A DNA stretch of 5,878 nucleotides, taken from NCBI GenBank assembly GCA_030613665.1, contig JAUWLN010000109.1, positions 1 through 5,878 of the forward strand. Direction: 5' to 3'. Each line of letters begins with the position of its first letter. Position 1 is the stretch's first letter. The position numbers were made by a program, and so were the translations under genes. Under the pieces are notes generated by a model that saw nothing but the letters and a program-made list of their open reading frames with translations, did not search any database and was not told where the DNA came from. The stretch comes from Dehalococcoidia bacterium. Lineage in GTDB: Bacteria > Chloroflexota > Dehalococcoidia > Dehalococcoidales > RBG-16-60-22. Positions 1 through 5,463 of the stretch are shown here, piece by piece.

Positions 1-336
1 GGCCAGGTCAGTCGCGTTGAGAGATTCCTTTTCCGACAGACCCTGTGCCAGCCCGCGCAGAATCTGAGAGAGGATAACGCCGCTGTTGCCCCGCGCCCCC
101 ATCAGTGCCCCCTGCGCCATGGCATGGGCCACCGCCGAAGCGCTGTGGTCAGGAGCCCGGTAGGCCTCCTCGACAGTGGAGCGCATGGTGAGCAGCATAT
201 TGGTCCCGGTGTCACCATCAGGTACCGGGAATACATTCAGGGCGTCAATTTCGGCGGAACTTTTCTCCAACCACCCGGTAGCCGCGGCGAACATCTCCCG
301 TAATTCCTGGCCGCTTATGGAATTTATCTGCTTCAT
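1..336 (-). CDS. fakA: DAK2-domain fatty acid kinase catalytic subunit, FakA/YloV type (N-terminal part, runs off the left edge)
   Basis: These are the first 112 codons of a protein of the FakA/YloV family, usually about 530-560 residues long, so most of it, including the middle and C-terminal domains, lies outside. Family knowledge: FakA binds ATP through its DAK2 (DhaL-like) N-terminal domain and phosphorylates fatty acids held by FakB/DegV-type partner proteins in the cytoplasm. Visible evidence: the metal/ATP motif VPDGDTGTNM (residues 38-47, with Asp40, Asp42 and Asn46), followed by GARGNSGVILSQ (80-91), both typical of DAK2 domains. The ATG at 336 was chosen because AAGGA (345-349) sits 8 bases upstream. 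An in-frame ATG at 345 would overlap that site. The gene is divergent from rpmB, as is the yloU-yloV pair in Bacillus, but no Asp23/YloU gene lies between them here. The family call is firm; the fatty acid substrate is inferred from characterised members. Confidence 0.9.
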   Translation of the reverse strand, partial: MKQINSISGQELREMFAAATGWLEKSSAEIDALNVFPVPDGDTGTNMLLTMRSTVEEAYRAPDHSASAVAHAMAQGALMGARGNSGVILSQILRGLAQGLSEKESLNATDLA

Positions 337-344
337 TTTAGCCA

Positions 345-349
345 TCCTT
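345..349 (-). promoter_or_regulatory. Shine-Dalgarno sequence deciding the fakA start
   Basis: AAGGA on the minus strand, 8 bases before the ATG at 336. It makes that start preferable to the in-frame ATG at 345, whose first base belongs to this site. It overlaps the proposed rpmB -35 element. Confidence 0.6.
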
Positions 350-377
350 GTCAAGCCCAGCCTGACTATGCTACCAT
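348..377 (+). promoter_or_regulatory. Candidate rpmB promoter (extended -10 type)
   Basis: TTGTCA (348-353, five of six bases match the -35 consensus) is followed after 18 bases by TACCAT (372-377, four of six match), preceded by TGC (369-371) as in an extended -10. Transcription would start near 384 and leave a leader of about 48 bases before the TTG start. The -10 match is modest, so this is inference from sequence alone. Confidence 0.4.
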
Positions 378-389
378 GTAGTAGGTTTC

Positions 390-418
390 ATATTACATCA
401 AGTTTGCCAAACAGTCAA
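390..418 (-). promoter_or_regulatory. Candidate fakA promoter
   Basis: On the minus strand TTGACT (413-418, five of six) and TAATAT (390-395, four of six) are separated by exactly 17 bases, the optimal sigma-70/sigma-A spacing. The predicted start is near 383, giving a leader of about 47 bases. The -35 element overlaps the rpmB Shine-Dalgarno sequence, and the spacer contains a perfect palindrome. Confidence 0.5.
402..412. repeat. 11-base perfect palindrome in the fakA promoter spacer
   Basis: GTTTG-C-CAAAC: two 5-base arms around one central base. The centre is too small to form an RNA hairpin, so if it has a function it would be as a site for a dimeric DNA-binding protein. It sits between the -35 and -10 of the fakA promoter and just before the rpmB ribosome binding site. 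No known operator was recognised, and an 11-base palindrome can arise by chance. Confidence 0.3.
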
Positions 419-423
419 AGGAG
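417..423 (+). promoter_or_regulatory. Shine-Dalgarno sequence that fixes the TTG start of rpmB
   Basis: AAAGGAG ends 8 bases before the TTG at 432. This is a strong, well-spaced site that supports a TTG start over the internal ATG four codons later, which would remove the first zinc-ligand cysteine. Confidence 0.75.
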
Positions 424-431
424 CATCTAGA

Positions 432-620
432 TTGAAGTGCGAAATGTGCGGTAAGACACCTCAGTTCGGTCATAATGTCAGCCATTCCAAACGTCGAACC
501 AACCGCCGCTGGGTACCCAACATACACCCGGCCACGGTGACGATAAACGGTCAGCTCAAACGCCTCACCCTGTGCACCAGATGCCTGCGAACCCAGCATA
601 AAGTGGTGAAAACAGCCTAG
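432..620 (+). CDS. rpmB: 50S ribosomal protein L28, zinc-binding form
   Basis: A 62-residue protein of the length and composition of bacterial L28, a component of the large ribosomal subunit. It opens MKCEMCGKTPQFGHNVSHS and contains the conserved NVSHSKRRTNRRW stretch (15-27), followed by a basic beta-rich core. Two cysteine pairs, Cys3/Cys6 and Cys48/Cys51 (LCTRCLRT), mark the zinc-ribbon (C+) form rather than the C- paralogue that some bacteria express under zinc shortage. The start is TTG, supported by a well-placed AAAGGAG and by the need to keep Cys3 in the protein. It is divergent from fakA and convergent with argH, so it is probably transcribed alone. Confidence 0.96.
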   Translation: MKCEMCGKTPQFGHNVSHSKRRTNRRWVPNIHPATVTINGQLKRLTLCTRCLRTQHKVVKTA

Positions 621-630
621 TTTTTACCAT
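603..630 (+). other. Stem-loop spanning the rpmB stop codon
   Basis: In the plus-strand RNA, positions 603-613 pair with 620-630 around a 6-base loop (614-619): 11 pairs including two G-U. The stop codon lies across loop and stem. The U-run at 621-625 is inside the stem, not after it, so it is not a textbook terminator. A role in 3'-end formation or mRNA stability is inference. The minus-strand version would have mismatches at the G-U positions. Confidence 0.4.
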
Positions 631-642
631 CTCCTGATTCGC

Positions 643-664
643 CCCCTCCTGCAACGGAGAGGGG
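643..664. terminator. GC-rich inverted repeat between convergent rpmB and argH (weak terminator candidate)
   Basis: CCCCTC (643-648) pairs with GAGGGG (659-664) around a 10-base loop. An alternative uses CCCC and TCC against GGA and GGGG with a 2-base bulge. It lies just after the ends of both convergent genes, where a shared terminator would be expected. Neither strand has a proper T-tract after the stem, so it may need a factor or may only protect 3' ends. Confidence 0.25.
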
Positions 665-669
665 TACTT

Positions 670-2046
670 TCAACTCCCCTGCCCGAGTGTTTTTTTAGCA
701 GCGGCCACTGCCTGCGCCACGCGCTTAGGTGCCGTACCGCCAATAATATCTCTTGCGGCCAGGGACGAATCCACGGTAATCGAATAAACATCCTCCCCGA
801 ACAACGGAGAAAAACTGCTGTATTCCGCAAAGCTTAGTTCCGGCAATGATTTCCCCTTCTTCACCGCATAACTTATCAGCCTGCCAACAATCTCATGGGC
901 GCTGCGAAAGGCCTCCCCTTTCCCGACCAGGTAGTCTGCCAGGTCAGTCGCCAGAATGTAGCCGTGCTCCACGGCCCTGGCGGCACCTTCCGCATTTACT
1001 TTCAATGTAGCTATCAGGCCGGTACATATATCGAGCGATGCCACAAGCGTGTCCACGGTATTGAAAAGCCCTTCTTTATCCTCCTGAAGGTCTCGATTAT
1101 AAGCGAGAGGTAACGCTTTCATCGTGGTCAGAAAAGCCATCAGATTACCATACACGCGCCCGGTTTTCCCGCGAATCAGTTCGGCCACATCCGGATTTTT
1201 TTTCTGGGGCATTATGCTGCTGCCGGTGGCATATGCTTCGTCAAGCTCGATAAAATCGAACCCCGCAGACGACCACAGAATAATTTCCTCCGCCAGTCTT
1301 GAGAGATGCATCATGCAGGTACTGGCGGCGGCTTCATATTCGAGGACGAAATCTCTATCCGAGACAGCATCAAGACTATTCTGGCTTACCTGGCTGAAGC
1401 CAAGCTCACGGGCCAGGAACTCACGGTCCACGTTGTAGGTGACTCCGGCCAGTGCCCCGCTGCCCAGGGGCATAACATCGGCACGTTTCCGACAGTCGTT
1501 AAAGCGTCCCACGTCCCGCTGGAGCATCTCAAAATAGGCCAGAAGGTGATGTGCCAGTAAAATGGGCTGTGCCGGCTGCAGGTGGGTGTATCCCGGCATT
1601 ACCACATCCATGCTGGCCTCGGCCAGATTCACCAGGGCACGCTGTAACTCACGAACATTGTCTACAGTCTGGGAAATAGCTTCCCTGATATAAAGACGTA
1701 AATCCAGAGCTATCTGGTCGTTCCGGGAACGGGCGGTGTGGATTTTACCGCCAGCCTCGCCTGTTTTTTCGATAAGGCGGGCTTCTATGGCCATGTGGAT
1801 ATCTTCCAGCTCGGTCTTGAATCTAAATTCGTCCTGCGCAAGTTCCTGCTCAATGGACTCAAGCCCCTGAACGATTATCACGGAGTCGGATTTGGAGATG
1901 ATTCCCTGCCGGGCCAGCATCCTGGCGTGGGCAATGCTGCCGGCGATGTCATGTTTGTATAATCTCCAGTCAAAGGGCAGGGATGACGTATATTCGACAA
2001 CTTTTTTATCGACCGCCTTCTGAAAGCGACCTCTGATATGGCTCAT
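670..2046 (-). CDS. argH: Argininosuccinate lyase
   Basis: Catalyses the last step of arginine synthesis, cleaving argininosuccinate to arginine and fumarate. The cytoplasmic enzyme is a homotetramer of the fumarase/aspartase superfamily. Its 458 residues match the usual length. Visible motifs: HTARSRNDQ (103-111), GYTHLQPAQP (152-161, with the active-site His155) and the superfamily signature GSSIMPQKKNP (275-285), whose serine (276/277) is catalytic and whose Lys283 and Asn284 bind substrate. The N-terminus reads MSHIRGRF and lacks the common WGGRF form, as I recall for Dehalococcoides ArgH. The ATG at 2046 follows the argG stop by a single base, with only a weak GGAAAAGAG-like ribosome site inside the end of argG, so translation is probably coupled to argG. 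It is the last gene of the operon, with no strong terminator after it. Confidence 0.97.
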   Translation of the reverse strand: MSHIRGRFQKAVDKKVVEYTSSLPFDWRLYKHDIAGSIAHARMLARQGIISKSDSVIIVQGLESIEQELAQDEFRFKTELEDIHMAIEARLIEKTGEAGGKIHTARSRNDQIALDLRLYIREAISQTVDNVRELQRALVNLAEASMDVVMPGYTHLQPAQPILLAHHLLAYFEMLQRDVGRFNDCRKRADVMPLGSGALAGVTYNVDREFLARELGFSQVSQNSLDAVSDRDFVLEYEAAASTCMMHLSRLAEEIILWSSAGFDFIELDEAYATGSSIMPQKKNPDVAELIRGKTGRVYGNLMAFLTTMKALPLAYNRDLQEDKEGLFNTVDTLVASLDICTGLIATLKVNAEGAARAVEHGYILATDLADYLVGKGEAFRSAHEIVGRLISYAVKKGKSLPELSFAEYSSFSPLFGEDVYSITVDSSLAARDIIGGTAPKRVAQAVAAAKKTLGQGS

Positions 2047-2047
2047 G

Positions 2048-3259
2048 TCAGCTCTTTTCCAATCGGCCCGTACCCTGTATCTGAGCCTGAGTTTTTACCG
2101 GCAACCCCCAGATATAGATGAATCCGGCCGCGGCGCTCTGGTCGAAAACATCGTCTTTATCATAGGTAGCCAGGCCGTAGCTGTACAGCGAATAAGGTGA
2201 TTTCCGCCCCACCACGGTACAGGCGCCTTTGAACAGCTTGAGCCTTACCGTGCCGGTTACATGGCGCTGCGAGGACTGAATACAAGCCGCCATGTCCTCA
2301 TGCAACGACGTAAACCACAGACCGTTGTAGACCAGGTCCGCGTATTCTATGGCTACTTTCTGTTTGAAACGCATCTGCTCTTTGGATAAGGTCATTGCCT
2401 GTAAAGACTGATGCGCCTGGAGAAGCACCATGGCCGCCGGTGCTTCATATATCTCTCTTGACTTGATGCCCACCAGACGATTTTCCAGAAGGTCGACTCG
2501 GCCCACGCCGTGACTTCCGGCCATTTCATTTAGTGTCTGAATGAGCGTAATGCCGCCCATCTTTTTACCATCAATGGCAACCGGGATGCCCTGCTCAAAA
2601 CCAATCTCCACGTAACCGGGTGTGTCCGGCGCCTCTTTCGGCGATTTTGTCCAGGCAAAGACATCTTCCGGCGGTTCCACCCACGGGTCCTCCAGGGCAC
2701 CGCACTCGATGCTCCGCCCCCAGAGGTTTTCATCGATGGAATAGGGGCTGGAAACGGTGACCGGCACCGGGATACCATATCGCTCGGCGTATTTAATGGT
2801 CTCCTCCCTGGTCATGCCCCACTCCCGTGCCGGAGCGATAATCTTGAGGTCTGGAGCGAGTGCGTTCACACTCACCTCGATTCTCACCTGGTCGTTGCCT
2901 TTGCCGGTAGAGCCGTGAGAAACCGCCACCGCCCCTTCCTCGCGTGCCACATCCACCAGTAGTTTGCCGATGAGCGGTCGGGAGAGAGCCGTCGCCAGCG
3001 GGTATTGCCCTTCATAAAGAGCATCAGCCTTCAGCGCCGGAAAGATGAAATGGTTGACAAACAGTTCCTTGGAATCGATTACCACCGCCTTTACCGCGCC
3101 AACCTTGAGCGCTTTCTCTTTAATCGCGGTGAAGTCACGCTCGTTGCCAACATCGATGGTCAGGGCAACTACTTCCAGGTCATAGTTCTCCTTGAGCCAC
3201 CGGACAGCCACCGAGGTATCAAGGCCACCACTATAGGCCAGCACCACTTTACCTGACAC
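2048..3259 (-). CDS. argG: Argininosuccinate synthase
   Basis: Joins citrulline and aspartate using ATP (released as AMP and PPi) to form argininosuccinate, the substrate of the next gene's product. Its 403 residues fit the common bacterial type of about 400. Visible motifs: the N-type ATP pyrophosphatase loop AYSGGLDTS (8-16), YPLATALSRPLIGK (86-99), the signature GSTGKGNDQVRIE (116-128; Ile127 stands where Phe is usual), SIDENLWGRSIE (174-185) and KSREIYEAP (266-274). The C-terminus extends about a dozen residues past the GLPVK segment. The start is GTG at 3259, chosen because a long AGGAGGAGG lies 7 bases before it and the glycine-rich loop is then at the normal distance. The stop TGA is one base from the argH ATG. 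The upstream gene's stop codon lies in the ribosome site, which suggests coupling. Confidence 0.97.
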   Translation of the reverse strand: MSGKVVLAYSGGLDTSVAVRWLKENYDLEVVALTIDVGNERDFTAIKEKALKVGAVKAVVIDSKELFVNHFIFPALKADALYEGQYPLATALSRPLIGKLLVDVAREEGAVAVSHGSTGKGNDQVRIEVSVNALAPDLKIIAPAREWGMTREETIKYAERYGIPVPVTVSSPYSIDENLWGRSIECGALEDPWVEPPEDVFAWTKSPKEAPDTPGYVEIGFEQGIPVAIDGKKMGGITLIQTLNEMAGSHGVGRVDLLENRLVGIKSREIYEAPAAMVLLQAHQSLQAMTLSKEQMRFKQKVAIEYADLVYNGLWFTSLHEDMAACIQSSQRHVTGTVRLKLFKGACTVVGRKSPYSLYSYGLATYDKDDVFDQSAAAGFIYIWGLPVKTQAQIQGTGRLEKS

Positions 3260-3266
3260 CGCAAGA

Positions 3267-3275
3267 CCTCCTCCT
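3267..3275 (-). promoter_or_regulatory. Strong Shine-Dalgarno of argG overlapping the preceding stop codon
   Basis: AGGAGGAGG, 7 bases before the GTG start. Its first two bases are part of the TAG stop (3274-3276) of the upstream gene. It is the strongest ribosome binding site seen in this operon and it settles the GTG start. Confidence 0.8.
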
Positions 3276-4200
3276 AGTTATGTGATATTTGCCTATCTGC
3301 GCTGAAATTCTCTTCCAGGAAACCGATTATTTTCAAATTAACATCGGGGTATTGCCAGTTGTAGTCATGCCCGGGCGCCCGCACGAAATAGAAAATGCGG
3401 CCGGCTTCCTCGTCCGCCGTTAAGGATAAACCGAAGAGCGCTTTGAGGCTGGTGGTGAGCATAGCCGGTATATCGCCCTGGCTGAAAGCATCGGGAATCC
3501 TGCCATTTGTATCCAGCACGAGCGTTCGTTCCATGGTTGTCCGTTTGTGCCAGAAAGGGGTCCCGGTTTGAATACTGTACACCCTGGGGTTATCATGCAG
3601 GATATCCATAACCGTGTCCGAAATAACGGTGCCATTGCTATTCCCGGCAACGATAACCTTGAGGTCGGGAACATTTCGAGTAAGGAATTCCACGCGGCCG
3701 GCCAGATTCTTGGCCTTGGATGGGTAAACGGAAAATAATTCTACCAGCTCCTTGGTTAAACCGCGCATGTTTTCCGCCGTTCGCCGGTAATCAAGTATCA
3801 GTGATGAATACCCCAGCCCATCTAACTCTGTTTTAATCCCCTGGCAGATTTCACACCATGTCGGTGACTTTTCCAGTACCTTGGTTCCCCAACCACCCGG
3901 ATTGAAGATAACAACGAAATCACTGTCTTTAGCCTCGATATAGGTGGTCAGCAACTGGTCGACGTACTCTTCGTACTTATCCCGATAGTCACCATAAAGC
4001 TCCATCGCCGTCGCGGCTGCGTCCTCCGCAACCGACTCCGGCACTTCCGCGAAACCAACCATCGCCTCTTGCTTTGCTTTCCCGTCAGCCAGATCAGTAA
4101 GACCAATATCAATATAGGAAAAAGCGAGGAGGGCAACGCCAATCAGGAGCACCGCGGTCAGGGCTAAAAAGATGCCGAGTTTGCGAAGGTTCACCTTCAT
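3274..4200 (-). CDS. Uncharacterised membrane-anchored alpha/beta-hydrolase-like protein
   Basis: Not recognised as a named gene. The 308-residue product starts with a short basic end (Lys2, Arg6, Lys7) and one hydrophobic helix at about residues 8-30, with no lipobox and no clear signal-peptidase site. This predicts a single N-terminal anchor with the rest outside the cytoplasm. A polar, probably helical stretch (about 40-90) precedes an alpha/beta-hydrolase-like region: strand VVIFNPGGWG (96-105), LILDYRRT (134-141), then VIVAGNSNGT (182-191), which fits the G-x-S-x-G nucleophile elbow with Ser188. LVLDTNG (227-233) offers Asp230 and APGHDY (275-280) offers His278 as triad members. WCEIC (115-119) adds a CxxC. 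Substrate is unknown; it could be an esterase, peptidase or amidase, or inactive. It sits between argD and argG, where argF is often found. The ATG at 4200 lacks a visible ribosome site. The hydrolase fold is inferred from motifs only. Confidence 0.85.
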   Translation of the reverse strand: MKVNLRKLGIFLALTAVLLIGVALLAFSYIDIGLTDLADGKAKQEAMVGFAEVPESVAEDAAATAMELYGDYRDKYEEYVDQLLTTYIEAKDSDFVVIFNPGGWGTKVLEKSPTWCEICQGIKTELDGLGYSSLILDYRRTAENMRGLTKELVELFSVYPSKAKNLAGRVEFLTRNVPDLKVIVAGNSNGTVISDTVMDILHDNPRVYSIQTGTPFWHKRTTMERTLVLDTNGRIPDAFSQGDIPAMLTTSLKALFGLSLTADEEAGRIFYFVRAPGHDYNWQYPDVNLKIIGFLEENFSADRQISHN

Positions 4201-4206
4201 TTAATT

Positions 4207-4215
4207 ATTATCGCA
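4207..4215 (-). promoter_or_regulatory. Extended -10-like sequence just upstream of the hydrolase gene
   Basis: TGC-GATAAT reads as TGn plus a five-of-six match to TATAAT and ends 6 bases before the ATG at 4200, so a transcript would begin at or next to the start codon (leaderless). The hexamer 17 bases upstream (TTCCCG) is a poor -35. The whole argD-hydrolase gap is AT-rich, so chance matches are likely. Confidence 0.25.
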
Positions 4216-4243
4216 TAATTTTTCTTTTTCGGGAATACCCCCG

Positions 4244-5425
4244 TTATACTGCCGCCAGGACTTTATCCAAGATATTTACTGCCTCATCCACCTCGGCACT
4301 GCCAATGATGAGGGGCGGCATAAAACGAAGGGCACTGGGCTTAACCCGGTTGACCAGAAGCCCGTTTTTCAGACAGGCTTTTAACGCATCGTCGGCAATC
4401 TCACGGTCGAACTCTATGGCCAGGAGCAACCCGCGTCCTCTCACCTCGGTGACGAAGTTATATTTATTCTTCAGCTCTTCCAGTCGCCCGACAAAATACT
4501 GGCTGACTTTCTCAACATTTTCCACGACGTTGTTTTCAATGATGTATTTCACCGTGGCATAGGCTGCGGCGCAGACCAGCGGGTTGCCGCCAAAGGTTGA
4601 GCCATGCTCGCCGGGAACAAGCACGTTGGCGCTATCCTTGACCATAATGGCACCGATGGGCACCCCGCTCCCCATCCCCTTGGCCAGGGTCATGACGTCA
4701 GGCTCAACACCGTGCTGTTCATAGGCAAACAGGCTTCCCAGCCGGCCAAAGCCGGTCTGAATTTCATCGAGGATGAGAAGAAGCCCCTTTTCGTTGCACC
4801 ACTCCCTCACCTTTGCCAGGTAATCATCGTCGGGCAGGTTGACCCCACCCTCGCCCTGTAACGGCTCCAGAATAACGGCGCAGGTCTTATCGGTAGTGGC
4901 TGCCTTTATGACATCGATATCGTTATAATCCACGTTGACAAAGCCGGCGGGGAGGGGCAGAAACGGCTGCTGGTGCTTCGCCTGCCCGGAAGCCGCCACC
5001 ATGCCCAGGGTGCGACCGTGGAAAGAGCCCATGGCACTGATAATTTCATATGCTCCGTCCCGGTGGTGACTCCCGTAGCGCCGTGCCAGCTTGACCGCCC
5101 CTTCGTTTGCCTCCGCACCGCTGTTGCTGATAAAGACCTTGTCCAGACAGCTGTGCTGCACCAGAATCTCAGCCAGCTGAAGCTGCGGGATGGTATAGAA
5201 CTGATTTGAAACCTGGATGAGGGTGTGCGCCTGTTCCGCCAGTGCTTTGGCCACCACGGGATGGCAATGGCCCAGGCTGTTGACCGCCCAGCCGGCAACA
5301 AAGTCCAGATACTCACGTCCGTTATCGTCCCATACCCTGGCCCCTTCGCCTTTGACCAGCGTCACCGGCACCCGGTTAACGGTATGCATAAAGTACTTGC
5401 TTTCCATTTCCTGCCAATTAGTCAT
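4244..5425 (-). CDS. argD: Acetylornithine aminotransferase
   Basis: A PLP-dependent class III aminotransferase that converts N-acetylglutamate semialdehyde and glutamate to N-acetylornithine and 2-oxoglutarate in the cytoplasm. Its 393 residues match the family. Visible motifs: NSGAEANEGAVKLAR (101-115, phosphate-binding region), SFHGRT (134-139, the aromatic-His pair stacking on PLP and Arg138), EPLQGEGG (187-194), LILDEIQTGFGR (217-228, with Asp220 and Gln223 contacting the cofactor), LAKGMGSGVPIGA (247-259, with Schiff-base Lys249) and GSTFGGNP (275-282). Arg367 in LRFMPP is the likely alpha-carboxylate contact. Some ArgD enzymes also act as N-succinyldiaminopimelate aminotransferase in lysine synthesis, which cannot be excluded. 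The ATG at 5425 has AAAGGGAG 7 bases upstream. It follows argB by 38 bases. Confidence 0.95.
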   Translation of the reverse strand: MTNWQEMESKYFMHTVNRVPVTLVKGEGARVWDDNGREYLDFVAGWAVNSLGHCHPVVAKALAEQAHTLIQVSNQFYTIPQLQLAEILVQHSCLDKVFISNSGAEANEGAVKLARRYGSHHRDGAYEIISAMGSFHGRTLGMVAASGQAKHQQPFLPLPAGFVNVDYNDIDVIKAATTDKTCAVILEPLQGEGGVNLPDDDYLAKVREWCNEKGLLLILDEIQTGFGRLGSLFAYEQHGVEPDVMTLAKGMGSGVPIGAIMVKDSANVLVPGEHGSTFGGNPLVCAAAYATVKYIIENNVVENVEKVSQYFVGRLEELKNKYNFVTEVRGRGLLLAIEFDREIADDALKACLKNGLLVNRVKPSALRFMPPLIIGSAEVDEAVNILDKVLAAV

Positions 5426-5432
5426 GGTATCA

Positions 5433-5440
5433 CTCCCTTT
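5433..5440 (-). promoter_or_regulatory. Shine-Dalgarno sequence of argD
   Basis: AAAGGGAG, 7 bases before the ATG at 5425, in the 38-base gap after argB. It supports this start as the true beginning of ArgD, giving a normal family N-terminus (MTNWQEMESKYF). Confidence 0.65.
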
Positions 5441-5463
5441 TGCTCGCGTAACACTGCGTTATG

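Noticed and set aside
176..430. 84-codon plus-strand reading frame antisense to the start of fakA
   Set aside because: It lies over the clearly coding DAK2 N-terminus and the promoter gap, and its translation has no recognisable motif.
393..599. 68-codon minus-strand reading frame over rpmB
   Set aside because: It is antisense to a highly conserved ribosomal protein gene; its openness follows from rpmB codon use.
1124..1438. 104-codon plus-strand reading frame inside argH
   Set aside because: It is a shadow of argH on the opposite strand with no ribosome site or family resemblance.
3842..3856. Thioredoxin-like reading of WCEIC
   Set aside because: The surroundings fit an alpha/beta-hydrolase strand order rather than a thioredoxin fold, and there is no cis-proline segment at the expected place.
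4227..4243. Small inverted repeat (CGGG/CCCG) after argD as a terminator
   Set aside because: Only four pairs, and it is followed by an A-rich rather than T-rich stretch on the argD strand, so it would not end transcription inside the operon.
4906..5316. 136-codon minus-strand reading frame inside argD
   Set aside because: It is argD read in another frame; the arginine- and tryptophan-rich composition is typical of a shifted frame, while the argD frame holds all catalytic motifs.
5441..5463. Weak TAAC/GTTA inverted repeat in the argB-argD gap as an attenuator
   Set aside because: Only four perfect pairs, with no T-tract and no leader peptide; not distinguishable from chance.
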